A stretch of DNA of 49,014 nucleotides, taken from Candidatus Helarchaeota archaeon. GTDB taxonomy: Archaea > Asgardarchaeota > Lokiarchaeia > Helarchaeales > RDOG01. The position numbers were made by a program, and so were the translations under genes. Location of the stretch: the NCBI GenBank assembly GCA_029838215.1, contig JALGVI010000009.1, positions 1 to 49,014 on the forward strand. The letters run 5' to 3'. The notes below the pieces were generated by a model, which was given only the letters and a program-made list of their open reading frames with translations, was not told where the DNA came from and ran no database searches. Positions 25,090-34,950 of the stretch are shown in pieces. Position 1 is the stretch's first letter. Each line of letters opens with the position of its first letter.

Positions 25090-27531
25090 TTGGTGAGTAA
25101 ATTTCCAGTTATTTCAGAGAGTTCTTTTATTAATGTAATTCGGCAATTCGTGGATTGGTTATCGGGCACGATAGAAGGGTTGATTCGTGAAAAAAATGGG
25201 CGAGAGAGTGGTTTCAACAGGAAATATGAAAAATTAGTAGATGAATACCAATATTTCACAAGTCCAAAACAGCTTTCCAAGGAAATTGCCTACATTTTTA
25301 CCAACAAAATTCTCTTTTACAAGTTGCTTGAAAGACATTACCCCGAACTTGCCAAGCATGAATTAAAGCCTCTATCGGTTCGAGATTCCAAGACATATAT
25401 TCGAGAGTTGGAGCAATACTTTCAGCGTGCAGTCAATGTCACGGGTGCCTATAAGGCGATTTTTTCAACAGGCATTCACGATCACTTGGAGATTCCACGA
25501 GATGTTGGAGTGATCGATAAGATTAACAATTTTATCTCGAAAATGGATGAATTTCGACTTGATGATTCTGATTCTGACGTGATTGGAAGAATCCACGAAG
25601 AATTGATCCTGTCAAGTGAAAGACATGCACAGGGACAATTTTACACGCCGCCTTCCATTGCTGAATTGATAACCAAATGGTCGATTCGTCATAAAAATGA
25701 TAAAGTCCTTGACCCAAGTTGTGGTTCAGGAACTTTTTTAATGAAGGCCTACGGGCGTTTTCTCGATTTAAAAGGACTTGATAGCACTAATGAATTGGTT
25801 CATCAAGATATTTTGGGACAAATTTACGGAATTGACATTAATTCTTTCCCGTTACAACTTGCAACCATGAATTTAATCTCGCGTTATCCGAGACGACCTT
25901 TGAAAAACGTGAACATTTCTTGTCAGGATTTTTTTTCATTTCAAGGTGAATGTTTTGATGTAATTCTCACCAACCCCCCGTATACTCGTTGGACAGAAAT
26001 TCCCGAGAATACCCGGAATTTAATACAGGAGAGAATTGGAAGCACGTTAAAAAGATACCGGTTAACAGCACAGGTACAAAGAGGCATTGAACCGGGCATC
26101 TACATCCATTTCATCATGCATTCGTGCGAAATGTTAAATAATAAGGGAAGAATCGGGATGATCATTTCAGATAGTTGGCTACAAACTGACTATGGAGTTT
26201 TTTTTGGACAGTATCTCTTAGATAACTTCAAGATAAAGGCAATCATGGATATTTCTTCACGAGTCTTTCCCGTGCCACTTATCGGAGCTTGCATCATACT
26301 TCTCGAAAAATGTCAGGACTTTGAAGAAAGAGAAGAAAATCACACGATTTTCATGTATTTAGATTTGAAGGATGGAAACGATTTTGATGTTGATGCGCTT
26401 TTAAAGATCATTGAAAATCCAAAATTGAATGATGGTAAGTTCTTGGTTAAATCAGAACCGCAAAAAAAGCTCCACGTTGATGACAAGTGGATAAATCGTT
26501 TTTTTGATTCTAAAGACATATTGAAAAAAATCAGATTGAAAACCTGCCGGCTAGGCGATTTTTTTGAACCGTCATATGGAAATGCAACATATCTTTATCT
26601 AACGTCTCGTGGAAAGACCAGGGGACCCAGAAATCTCGGCACCAAGAATTTTTTCTATCTCAATAAAAGCAAGGTTGCAAGATACGGTTTGGAAAAACAT
26701 GCACATCCTGCACTTACGAGTGTGAGATATTCAAGATGGTTTACGTTTACGGAAGATGACTGGAAGAAGCTCCGAGAAAAAGATGCCCCTTGTTATCTTT
26801 TCCTATGTCATGAACCCAAAGAGGAATTAGCCGAGAACGTGCGTTCTTATATCGAATGGGGTGAAACAGAATGTCGAACTTCCATTCGAGGATCGCGAGG
26901 TGGAGGAAAACCCTGCAACGAAGCCCTAGCATGCTTGGCTAGGGAACGGTCAAAAGACACATTCCATGGTTGGTATGATCTTGGTGGCGTTAAGCACTCA
27001 CCCATCATGGCAGTATATCAATCCCAATATAAAACCAGGTTTATCTCATTTCAATTTCCCGTCATAACCTATCATGCGGCACTAACATTCATTCCAAAAA
27101 TAGATTTCAATCAAGAACAGTTGAAGGCTTTATTATGTTTCCTCAATTCAAGCTTTGCTCAACTCTACATAGAAACACGTGCAAGGATCACGGGAATGGG
27201 CGTGGCTGCCTTGGAGGTAAAACACGCTGAAGAAATGCCAATTTTAGACGTGAGTAAATTAAATCAAGAAAATATAAGAAAAATGGCAACATTATTTGAT
27301 GCTCTGGAGAAGAGAGCTCGCAAATTAGGGGGGGCAGATAAATCTCAAAATGTTGAAGCTCTCTGGGATTCCATTATCATGGAAATAGATGCGGAGATTT
27401 GCAAGATTCTTGGCATCCCTGTAAAGCAAGCAAGAGCTACAAAACGCTTGGCGCAAGTAATGATGAAACGGAGATTACAACGCACGCAACGAACGAGACC
27501 AGAAGGAATAAAAACTCTGAAGACAAATTAA
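25090..27531 (+). CDS. N6-adenine DNA methylase (Eco57I/N6_Mtase type), solitary
   Basis: This protein of about 813 residues has the adenine-N6 methyltransferase motifs: motif I LDPSCGSGTF at 207-216 and the catalytic NPPY at 295-298, with QGQFYTPPSIAEL just before motif I. The N-terminal 170 residues are helical. After the catalytic domain come long regions (about 480-760) with CRLGDFF, SVRYSRWF and PVITYHAAL segments typical of a target-recognition domain. The C-terminus is basic. No endonuclease domain or restriction gene was identified beside it. The start is TTG 25090 or GTG 25093 with no clear ribosome-binding site. It may be a type IIG-like methylase without a nuclease, an orphan modification enzyme, or part of a defence system whose partners are elsewhere. 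Confidence 0.88.
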   Translation: MVSKFPVISESSFINVIRQFVDWLSGTIEGLIREKNGRESGFNRKYEKLVDEYQYFTSPKQLSKEIAYIFTNKILFYKLLERHYPELAKHELKPLSVRDSKTYIRELEQYFQRAVNVTGAYKAIFSTGIHDHLEIPRDVGVIDKINNFISKMDEFRLDDSDSDVIGRIHEELILSSERHAQGQFYTPPSIAELITKWSIRHKNDKVLDPSCGSGTFLMKAYGRFLDLKGLDSTNELVHQDILGQIYGIDINSFPLQLATMNLISRYPRRPLKNVNISCQDFFSFQGECFDVILTNPPYTRWTEIPENTRNLIQERIGSTLKRYRLTAQVQRGIEPGIYIHFIMHSCEMLNNKGRIGMIISDSWLQTDYGVFFGQYLLDNFKIKAIMDISSRVFPVPLIGACIILLEKCQDFEEREENHTIFMYLDLKDGNDFDVDALLKIIENPKLNDGKFLVKSEPQKKLHVDDKWINRFFDSKDILKKIRLKTCRLGDFFEPSYGNATYLYLTSRGKTRGPRNLGTKNFFYLNKSKVARYGLEKHAHPALTSVRYSRWFTFTEDDWKKLREKDAPCYLFLCHEPKEELAENVRSYIEWGETECRTSIRGSRGGGKPCNEALACLARERSKDTFHGWYDLGGVKHSPIMAVYQSQYKTRFISFQFPVITYHAALTFIPKIDFNQEQLKALLCFLNSSFAQLYIETRARITGMGVAALEVKHAEEMPILDVSKLNQENIRKMATLFDALEKRARKLGGADKSQNVEALWDSIIMEIDAEICKILGIPVKQARATKRLAQVMMKRRLQRTQRTRPEGIKTLKTN

Positions 27532-27555
27532 AGATAAAAACATGATGTTAAAAAA

Positions 27556-27951
27556 ATGAGCGGCCGATTTAAAATTCGCATTCCCGAACGTGATCTTGAA
27601 GTAATGGCAGAGTTCACGGATGAATCACCAAATACGGCGAAAAAGATCAAAGAAATTTTGCCAATTCACGGAAAAGTGAGTCGATGGGGAGAGGAAATTT
27701 ATTTTAAGATTCCAAACCTGCCTGAGAATTTACCATTAGAGGCAAATGCCCGTGCAGATGTAAAAATCGGAGAAATAGGGTTTTGGGATGGAATGAGTGG
27801 TTGTTTTTGCGTGTTTTTTGGGAAGACACCAGCAAGTTCAGGAGAAGATCCCGTGGCAGCTTCCGATGTCAACATTTTTGCTTGCGTGGTTGAAGGAGAT
27901 CCAAAAAAACTTTCCGGAGCACGAGATGGAGACGACATCATCATTGAATGA
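27556..27951 (+). CDS. Cyclophilin-like fold protein
   Basis: This 131-residue soluble beta-barrel protein resembles the cyclophilin-like TM1367 family. It has an early EEIYFKIPNLPEN, GEIGFWDGMSGCFCVFFGKTPAS and a late VNIFACVVEGDPKKLSGA. This family has the cyclophilin fold but generally lacks the peptidyl-prolyl isomerase site; its function is not established. It begins with ATG 27556, 25 nt after the methylase gene, without a clear Shine-Dalgarno signal, and may share its transcript. Confidence 0.78.
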   Translation: MSGRFKIRIPERDLEVMAEFTDESPNTAKKIKEILPIHGKVSRWGEEIYFKIPNLPENLPLEANARADVKIGEIGFWDGMSGCFCVFFGKTPASSGEDPVAASDVNIFACVVEGDPKKLSGARDGDDIIIE

Positions 27952-28152
27952 TGAAAAAAGAAGATTTAAAACATGAAAATTTAAATTGCAGACGACTTGC
28001 ATGAATTTGCTCAAGATTGAACAAAAGACTACAAGAATAAACCAAGAGCTCGATCTAGCTCCTTTTAAAGCTTTGTAAATATTTATAACCAAGTAACTCG
28101 CATCATACACATCTCTCATTTCTATAATGAGACAACAAAAAGGGACCTGTCG

Positions 28153-29499
28153 ATGAGACAAATTCAACTCACAATTCCCAATGAAAAGCTTCAAAGTATC
28201 ATCAACGTGTTGGTGATGGACTTTAAGTTGAAGGGAATTCACACCTTATCGGGAGAAACCGACTCCTTGATCATCATCCGTTCTAGCGTGTCTAGGGTGG
28301 ATGAAATAGTTGAACATTTGAATAACATAGGAGTTGGAATCACGTATGGAATCATTGACATTCTGGACCTCAAGGCGACCATCCCTCCTTTAGGTGAAAT
28401 TGAGCGAGTTGTTCCCGATCGCGTGACAACTAAAACCGCAATCGAAGAAATTTATAATGAAATCATGAGGAATGCACGAATTTCCATTAATTTTATTGTT
28501 TTTAATCTTCTGGCAGCCATCGTGGCGGGATTGGGAATCATCACGAATAATCTGGTTACGATCGTAGCTTCGATGATCCTTTCCACGTTCATGGGCCCCA
28601 TGCTTGGTTATTCATACGGTTACGTCATTAAAGATAAAGATTTAAGAAAAGAATCCAGCAGAGCTCAGATAATCGGCTTTCTCATGTGTTGGATCACGGG
28701 ACTGGTAATTGGAGTTCTGTACTTCCCTTACAATACAATTTTAAAATCAATGGCACTGAATTTACCTATGGATACTTTATATGGAATTACGGGATTTGAA
28801 CCCATCATAATAATCACGTCAATCGTGATTGCAACATGTTCCGGAATCGCTGTTGGTTTCTCACTCACGGTGGGTTCTTCCGCAGTGGCTCTCGTTGGCA
28901 TCGCAATTGCTGCAACATTGGTGCCTGCCATTGTTAAATCGGGATTGAGCATTTCGATAAGTTTGGGAAGCCTTCTGACGGGTAACATTCCATTTTTCTC
29001 GTGGGAAATGTCCATTGCTCTAGGAAGCCTGACGGTTTTTGGCATTAACCTATTTTGTATAATTGTAAGTTCCATCATAGTATTCCGGCTCAAAAAAGTT
29101 CGAGCGCCCATAAAAACATGGCTGGCGTGGCGTGGACCTAAACTTCCCAAAACGGAGACCCTCCAACCGGAAATCATAGAGGAACCACAAGGCGTTTTTG
29201 GAGGCTTCTGGAGACGGCTTAGGGGAGAAGGACGGCAAAAGGGCATCAAAAAACTTCCTGCACGGCGAAAAATCACAAAGGAAGAAATTAAAAAAGAAAT
29301 CGAAGAAGAACTTAAACGTGACATGACAGAGCGCGTGAAAAAGGAAATGAAGGAAGAATTGAAGCACGAATTGAAAGAAGTTGTCAAGGAAGAACTCCAA
29401 GATGAAGTAAAAGAAGTCGTGAAGGAGAAAGTCAAGGAGGGCATGAAGGAAGCGGTAAGAGATGTCATTAAAGATGAAAACAATGACAATAATGATTAA
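28153..29499 (+). CDS. DUF389 membrane protein with long charged helical tail
   Basis: This 448-residue protein has a small alpha/beta N-terminal domain (MRQIQLTIPNEKLQSIINVL, residues 1-80) and about six transmembrane spans in residues 105-330, including the family motif VTIVASMILSTFMGPMLG. This layout is that of the DUF389 (TIGR00341) family of unknown function. After residue 330 it has a basic linker and then about 75 residues of nearly uninterrupted Lys/Glu helix (KEEIKKEIEEELKRD..., ending in DENNDNND) that would form a single charged alpha-helix or coiled coil in the cytoplasm. Most DUF389 proteins lack such a tail. The ATG at 28153 was chosen as the first start ahead of the conserved N-terminal strand. 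Confidence 0.85.
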   Translation: MRQIQLTIPNEKLQSIINVLVMDFKLKGIHTLSGETDSLIIIRSSVSRVDEIVEHLNNIGVGITYGIIDILDLKATIPPLGEIERVVPDRVTTKTAIEEIYNEIMRNARISINFIVFNLLAAIVAGLGIITNNLVTIVASMILSTFMGPMLGYSYGYVIKDKDLRKESSRAQIIGFLMCWITGLVIGVLYFPYNTILKSMALNLPMDTLYGITGFEPIIIITSIVIATCSGIAVGFSLTVGSSAVALVGIAIAATLVPAIVKSGLSISISLGSLLTGNIPFFSWEMSIALGSLTVFGINLFCIIVSSIIVFRLKKVRAPIKTWLAWRGPKLPKTETLQPEIIEEPQGVFGGFWRRLRGEGRQKGIKKLPARRKITKEEIKKEIEEELKRDMTERVKKEMKEELKHELKEVVKEELQDEVKEVVKEKVKEGMKEAVRDVIKDENNDNND

Positions 29500-29546
29500 A
29501 AAAATAATTCATGACGCTATAATTCCTTAGAAAATTCCATTCATAA

Positions 29547-30695
29547 TTACATGTTAACGCCAAAGATTTGCATTCCGAGGATTATACCACCGTATAGAAA
29601 ATAATTTGAGATAAAAAGAGTAATTGTTCCAAATAAAAGAGCACAATATGTCAAGAGATCCTTGGGAGGGCTAATCTTAAAAATCTTCTTTTCGTTCGGA
29701 CTTGACACCTCTGCTTCCGGTTCAATTGCAACCTGAAAGACTTTTAAGTTCAAGATGATCAAGGTCGTCCCGAGACTCATTATGCGAATGGCATTTAACG
29801 CGTTTAGCCAATTAAAAATGAGGATGAAATTTAAGATTCCGATAAACGCCAAATCTTGGTTTTTTCGATAGTACAATGAAAAGCCAATTAGAAAAAAGAA
29901 AAAAATGGTAAATGTCCATAAAGCGATCCCATCGATGATGAAGCGTGAACCAAACAGAAGACCAATAAAATATCCGCCGACAACCATTTCCCGCATGTTT
30001 ATTCCTTGTTGAGTGAGAGTAATGAAGAAATCACCCGTGAGAAAGGCAAAATAAGCATAGTGAATGACTAGAAAAATGCCTCCTTGGATGTACCAAAGCC
30101 ATTGAACCCAGCGTCTTCTTGCAAGCATGATCAGGGCATATGCAACGGGAAAAATGATCCCTATAACGTGGGTTATTGCCGTCAATCCGATTAATAGCCC
30201 AGCCACATGGTGAAAGTCTCGACGATAACAATAGTAACCTGCGGTGGTCAATAAGACCATTAATGAAATTAGTCCGTTCGTGGAACCAAACAGAACAAAT
30301 ACATTAAATGCACCCATGAAGCCAATGAATAATATGGGGCGAAATTTTTCATTGATACCCTCTAATTCGCAGATCTTGAGGAATACTGCACCTGATGCAG
30401 CCCAACAAAGCATGCTCGTTATGTATGAACTAACTACCATATTTGGTGGGAAAACAACTCGCATGACGAGAGGAAAAAAAATCAAGTGGGTGAAGTAACC
30501 GTACTGAAAAGAAGACCAAACGGCAGGATCCAGATATAGAGTCGTTGCAATTGATATGTAATGAGTAATGTCAAAACTGTACAATAATGGTCTCATAAAA
30601 ATAAGGTGATTGATCAAGATGAGGACGATGTTCGTGATCATTATTAGAATGATCAAGGAAAAGTATACAAGCCAATCTATCTTATTTAATTTCAA
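29547..30695 (-). CDS. Multi-pass membrane protein, GT-C glycosyltransferase-like (copy 1)
   Basis: This 382-residue protein has about ten hydrophobic spans. It is a paralogue of the next upstream gene (30716-31882). The first loop, LYSFDITHYISIATTLYLDPAVW, has an Asp in a position comparable to the catalytic Asp of GT-C-fold lipid-linked sugar transferases (PIG-V/PIG-M-like), and further matching blocks are GYFTHLIFFPLVMRVVFP and GSTNGLISLM. The likely role is sugar transfer from a polyprenyl-phosphate donor at the outer membrane face, but the donor is unknown. The start is TTG 30695. It lies 20 nt after the paralogue and is the last gene of the three-gene membrane operon. Confidence 0.7.
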   Translation of the reverse strand: MKLNKIDWLVYFSLIILIMITNIVLILINHLIFMRPLLYSFDITHYISIATTLYLDPAVWSSFQYGYFTHLIFFPLVMRVVFPPNMVVSSYITSMLCWAASGAVFLKICELEGINEKFRPILFIGFMGAFNVFVLFGSTNGLISLMVLLTTAGYYCYRRDFHHVAGLLIGLTAITHVIGIIFPVAYALIMLARRRWVQWLWYIQGGIFLVIHYAYFAFLTGDFFITLTQQGINMREMVVGGYFIGLLFGSRFIIDGIALWTFTIFFFFLIGFSLYYRKNQDLAFIGILNFILIFNWLNALNAIRIMSLGTTLIILNLKVFQVAIEPEAEVSSPNEKKIFKISPPKDLLTYCALLFGTITLFISNYFLYGGIILGMQIFGVNM

Positions 30696-30715
30696 AACGA
30701 CATCGCCTTATTTTC

Positions 30716-31882
30716 TCAAATTATATTCAAGAAATCCAATAGATTTAATGCAACGATTGTATAAGAATATGAAATATATTGTTGGATGCAGAGTCCGACA
30801 CAAAATCCAATCAATAACCCAAGTTTAAGTTTATTTTTTGAATCGAATAATGATTGTAAATCTTGGTTCAAGTTTAATAAAAGCACGCTCATTGGAATGG
30901 AAAGTAGGCGAATTGCACTCTGTGTCCACGTCCAATGTACTAAAAACGCAAAAAATCCCAAGGTAACGAATGTGAAGTCAAGGTCCTGCTTTTGCTTTAC
31001 TGCGACGTAAACAGAGTAGCAAAAGATAATGAGGAAAACCGTGCTATAGAAAATGTAATCCGGAAGTTGAAATCGAAATGGGGGAACAAATGGATAAACA
31101 TCTGCAAAAATCGGCATGAATGGATAACCCAAGAAAAAACCAAATGGGAAAAATCGGCGTACAGTTATGTCAGAACTGAAAAAAAACGCCAAGAAATACA
31201 AGGGATTGAATGCACCCGTCACGACTGTTATTGCCCAAAGGAAATAAAAGAAATTAACACTCAAGAAAAGGGGAATGAAACAAAGATAATAAAGCGATTG
31301 CCAGTATTTCTTTTTCCACAACATCAGCAACCAAAACAACGGACAGAACATCGCACCAATTACATGCGTCATTGCCATTAGACCGAAAAAAATGCTTGAA
31401 TACAAGTATTGCTCGCGTGAGTAGAAGAAGTAACCCAGCAAGGATAGGAAAAGTAGCATCGAAATGCCACCATTTGAGCTCCCAAAAATAACATATATGT
31501 TATAAACACCTGCAAAGATGAGAATCAGTAGAGAAAGTACGTTTTCAGAAATTTCCTTGAGTTTTCCAATTTTTAGGAACACGTAGAGGCTCAGAGAGTA
31601 AAAAACAAAAGAAATAATTATCATTCCTAATTCAAGGTTGAAGGGAAATAATAAACGAACTAAAAATGGATATGGGAAAAAATGCCCAAAGTATCCAAAG
31701 GAGAAATCATCCCATACACTAGGATCGAGATAGAGAGTTTTAGCAATCGACAAGTAATGATCGGCATCAATTTGATATAAAAACCATTTATGAAAAAAAA
31801 TGAGGTTAATCAGAACGATCATGAGATTTACGATGAACGTGCCGATGATGATACCGATAAAAACTTTCAGAGTTTTTTTCAA
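30716..31882 (-). CDS. Multi-pass membrane protein, GT-C glycosyltransferase-like (copy 2)
   Basis: This 388-residue protein has about ten spans and is homologous to the protein at 29547-30695. Shared blocks are LYQIDADHYLSIAKTLYLDPSVW, GYFGHFFPYPFLVRLLFPFN and GSSNGGISMLLFLSLLGYFFYSREQ. A short Asp-Ala-Asp in the first extracytoplasmic loop is consistent with a GT-C metal or donor site. The start is TTG 31882, with GGAG 12 nt upstream. It is the middle gene of the operon, 17 nt after the beta-propeller gene. The two copies have diverged, so they may use different substrates or form a pair. Confidence 0.72.
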   Translation of the reverse strand: MKKTLKVFIGIIIGTFIVNLMIVLINLIFFHKWFLYQIDADHYLSIAKTLYLDPSVWDDFSFGYFGHFFPYPFLVRLLFPFNLELGMIIISFVFYSLSLYVFLKIGKLKEISENVLSLLILIFAGVYNIYVIFGSSNGGISMLLFLSLLGYFFYSREQYLYSSIFFGLMAMTHVIGAMFCPLFWLLMLWKKKYWQSLYYLCFIPLFLSVNFFYFLWAITVVTGAFNPLYFLAFFFSSDITVRRFFPFGFFLGYPFMPIFADVYPFVPPFRFQLPDYIFYSTVFLIIFCYSVYVAVKQKQDLDFTFVTLGFFAFLVHWTWTQSAIRLLSIPMSVLLLNLNQDLQSLFDSKNKLKLGLLIGFCVGLCIQQYISYSYTIVALNLLDFLNII

Positions 31883-31899
31883 TTTAGGTAATTACTCCT

Positions 31900-33210
31900 T
31901 TAAACATCAATCCCGAGTGCATGAGTTAGATCGCGGAAGAAAATTATTGTTGCAGACGTGGTAACGGTATAAAAACACATTAAAAGCACGCACAATATTA
32001 TTCCCACGATAGAAGGAATCATCCAATAACTCAGGAATTTCTTTTCGAATAATAGCTTTAAAATGACAATTATCCCGACACAACACCCAATGAGATAGGA
32101 ATAAATGTAGTATTGCATCGCCTTTGCTGCAGGGATACCATAAGACCACGTAACGATAGCACTTGCCCCGAAAGGCGTGATCTCCATTGCCATTCCATTG
32201 AAGGCATTCCCGATCAAGATATTACCATTATCAAGTATTTTGGTTTCATAAGGAGAAATTAGATCATACGTGAATTGCCAAATTATTTGTTTTGCACGAG
32301 TAACCTTAAAGATACGACCATTTAGGGAATCAGTCACGATAAATGCCTGCCCACCGTCAACTTCATTTATATCTCTTGGCCACCGTAATCCTCCAGAATA
32401 TGACCATACGATTTGTTTATACGGTGAAAGAGGAGTTCCAGATGAATAGTCCAATTCAAGAAGACGTGCATTTTCAGAATCACTCACGACAATATTACCG
32501 CTATCCAGATAGTCGGGATTATGCTGGTGGTTCAATAACGTGTAGTTATCACGTTCGCCATAAAGCCAGACAATATTCGAAGCATTCCCCCAATTTCCTT
32601 GACCGGCAGCAATTTCTGCTGTATAATTGATTTCAACGATGGTGTCAAAGTTCCGAAGCGAGATCAAGCACGCTTCAAATGATGAATTATACTTTTTATA
32701 ATCCACATCGTTTAAATGGCTCCAATCCCACGGTGTTGGATTCATGTACCAAGAATTCTCGTCCCACTCGGGATTGATTTCGGTCCAATTAACATCATGA
32801 GGATTCCATTCCCATTCTATCTGGTTTGTCTGTGGATTTACCTCAATCATGCGATCATTTATCGTATCTGCAATCCAAATATTACCATTTGGGATCTTGA
32901 TGGCTTCATGCGGAAAAACGACATCCGAGAAGCTCCAAACAATTTGACCTTGTGGAGTCACTTCAATTACGGCATGTTCACCAAGTAAGATGGGCTGACT
33001 TCGATTTTCAATAAGTCCCTTCTGATATTTTGCAATAAAAGAAGTCTTGGAATAACAAAGCAACGTGTTGCCATTGTCAAGACGCGTCACGCCCATCACG
33101 TGTAAATTATCCGTCACTTCTAGTGCAAGCTGCAAGGCAATAACCGTCGTGAATAACATGCCGACCATTATACCTCCTAAAATGAACACGAGTTTTATCT
33201 TTTTTCTCAT
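31900..33210 (-). CDS. Membrane-anchored beta-propeller protein, arylsulfotransferase (ASST)-like
   Basis: This protein of about 436 residues has an N-terminal signal-anchor (VFILGGIMVGMLFTTVIAL), a large extracytoplasmic beta-propeller (about residues 40-365), and two or three C-terminal membrane spans (IYSYLIGCCVGIIVILKL, then WMIPSIVGIILCVLLMCFY). The propeller repeats are visible as recurring NGNI/NGNT and IVWSF/IVWSY blades, for example GQIVWSFSD, NGNIWIADTINDRMIEV and KQIVWSYSG. This arrangement resembles ASST/PQQ-like families. Whether it has sulfotransferase activity is uncertain, as the catalytic His of true ASST was not pinned down. ATG 33210 fits AGGA 10 nt upstream; TTG 33219 is the outer alternative. 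It leads the GT-C pair operon. Confidence 0.75.
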   Translation of the reverse strand: MRKKIKLVFILGGIMVGMLFTTVIALQLALEVTDNLHVMGVTRLDNGNTLLCYSKTSFIAKYQKGLIENRSQPILLGEHAVIEVTPQGQIVWSFSDVVFPHEAIKIPNGNIWIADTINDRMIEVNPQTNQIEWEWNPHDVNWTEINPEWDENSWYMNPTPWDWSHLNDVDYKKYNSSFEACLISLRNFDTIVEINYTAEIAAGQGNWGNASNIVWLYGERDNYTLLNHQHNPDYLDSGNIVVSDSENARLLELDYSSGTPLSPYKQIVWSYSGGLRWPRDINEVDGGQAFIVTDSLNGRIFKVTRAKQIIWQFTYDLISPYETKILDNGNILIGNAFNGMAMEITPFGASAIVTWSYGIPAAKAMQYYIYSYLIGCCVGIIVILKLLFEKKFLSYWMIPSIVGIILCVLLMCFYTVTTSATIIFFRDLTHALGIDV

Positions 33211-33302
33211 CGACCTCAATTCCTAACTCAAAAATCGGTTTTAAAATCTAAAAGACAACTTCTTTTAAGAAACTTTCGTTCAGATCTGTCAAAGAATTGA
33301 TA

Positions 33303-34922
33303 TTACAAGCTTTCTAGTGCTTCAAAGTGAGATCGAAAGATGTTCAATTGCTTGAGTTCCCACGCGTTCCGTTTTCGGTCCCAAGGAGATAGAAAGCCAG
33401 ATACTTCATGATATTCCATTAAAAAATTCTTGGCATCGTCATACTTGAGAGAAATCAAGCTTGCAGCGACACTTCGAAGTTTCTCCAATATTAATTTTTG
33501 CTGAGGAGGGAGTTTATTTTCTCCATCTTTCAATAACATTAATCCTTTTTGCTTAAAGAAATCATTTGCTTCTTTTATTTGATATTCATACAGAAGACTT
33601 AGAGTTTTTAAGAGAAGTGCGTGTCCTTTAATAAATGCATCGTTGGATTTTAACGCTCTATCGAGGTGGATACGAGACTGAGAAAACCTATTTTGGAAAA
33701 ATAGCAATTCACCCATTAGATATTGGATCCTTGAATCTTCGATAAATGGAAATTTTTGCCAGAACCGCTTGCATGTTTCTTCAGCTTCAATATAGCGCGT
33801 TGATAACTCAGAAAAGCGAACTAGAAACTCTGTTATTTGTTTGGCGAGTAGGACTTTTGTTGGAAATCGTTTTTTCCAGACTTTCACCATGTCTTTAACG
33901 ACATCAATAACCGGTTTTGTTTCTTTCATGAAGCGGCAGATATTAATTAGGACCAGAGCGATGGGAATCCTGTTGATTTTTTTGCTATTTTTAAATATTT
34001 GAATTATGTCTTCTTGTTGAACCACAAGAGAATTACCTTCGGTTTCACTTAGACGCACGAGGATTGCTATTGCCAGTTCATCAGGTTGTTTTTCTCGTTG
34101 CAAGATCGATATTAATGGCTTGATAATGGGGAGCAAGTAATGAGTTTTTGATTCGGAGTATTCAAGCAGAAATAACCAAAGAAAGTGTCTGACGGGAGGA
34201 TTGGTCCTTTTCAAATGTTTTGACAATTCAATTACTAGTTTATCCTGTTGTTTTTGAATCAATACGTGCATCAATTCGGTGATTTTAGGTTGTAACGGTC
34301 GGATAGAAAGTAAATTTATGAGGCTGGTGATGATATCGCTCAGATATTTCTGGCTTTCTTCGGACTTGCGAACGAGGAATTCCACGGCTTCAAGCTGAAG
34401 TTGCCGATTTTTCTCGGATAAAAAATTTACAAATTTCTCGATCTCATCTTCTTTTGGTCGGAATGACTTCGATAATTTCTTGAGTGCAGATAAAACGACC
34501 ATTCGCACTTCATCATCACTCTCATCCAATAACGGCATGAGAGCAGGCACGACTCGTGCTACAGCTTTAACATTAATGCCCGCCAAGTATTCAATCACAC
34601 GTGCAGCTCGAAATCGTATCTTTTTCTTTTTATGCTGGAGAAAATTGCTGAACAACGGGACTTCGTAAATGAGCAAATCCGGCTGAAATTCCTTAATTCC
34701 TAAAATGAAATATAAGCCGTTTTCAATGACTTTTTCATCATCAGTCTTCAATCTTTCAAGAACATCAAGAACTGTCAGTGTCTTGTATTGTTGGTGCTGG
34801 AAGCTCATGTCATACAAAAAAGCGGCTTCCATTAACGCTTTAATCTTGCCTTGTTTAGCCGCATGTATGAAACGAGCAAACTCAATACTTGGATAACTTA
34901 TTTTTGCTTTATTCTTCGTCAT
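33303..34922 (-). CDS. HEAT-repeat/TPR scaffold protein
   Basis: This 539-residue all-helical soluble protein has HEAT-like repeats in about residues 75-230 (KIRFRAARVIEYLAGI, EVRMVVLSALKKL, QLQLEAVEFLVRKS), further helical repeats to about 370, and TPR-like helices in the C-terminal third (YLMGELLFFQNRFSQSRIHLDRAL, KGHALLLKTLSLLYEY). Such scaffolds bind partner proteins. There is no enzyme motif. It lies 28 nt downstream of the URO-D-type gene and may share its transcript, although the function of that link is unknown. The start is ATG 34922. Confidence 0.8.
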   Translation of the reverse strand: MTKNKAKISYPSIEFARFIHAAKQGKIKALMEAAFLYDMSFQHQQYKTLTVLDVLERLKTDDEKVIENGLYFILGIKEFQPDLLIYEVPLFSNFLQHKKKKIRFRAARVIEYLAGINVKAVARVVPALMPLLDESDDEVRMVVLSALKKLSKSFRPKEDEIEKFVNFLSEKNRQLQLEAVEFLVRKSEESQKYLSDIITSLINLLSIRPLQPKITELMHVLIQKQQDKLVIELSKHLKRTNPPVRHFLWLFLLEYSESKTHYLLPIIKPLISILQREKQPDELAIAILVRLSETEGNSLVVQQEDIIQIFKNSKKINRIPIALVLINICRFMKETKPVIDVVKDMVKVWKKRFPTKVLLAKQITEFLVRFSELSTRYIEAEETCKRFWQKFPFIEDSRIQYLMGELLFFQNRFSQSRIHLDRALKSNDAFIKGHALLLKTLSLLYEYQIKEANDFFKQKGLMLLKDGENKLPPQQKLILEKLRSVAASLISLKYDDAKNFLMEYHEVSGFLSPWDRKRNAWELKQLNIFRSHFEALESL

Positions 34923-34950
34923 TTCAATTTCGCATCAAAAAAATAAAGGA

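Noticed and set aside
28728..29489. 253-codon antisense frame opposite the DUF389 gene
   Set aside because: Its product is Ser/Phe-rich low-complexity, the mirror of the Lys/Glu repeat of the real gene; the DUF389 frame has clear family signatures.
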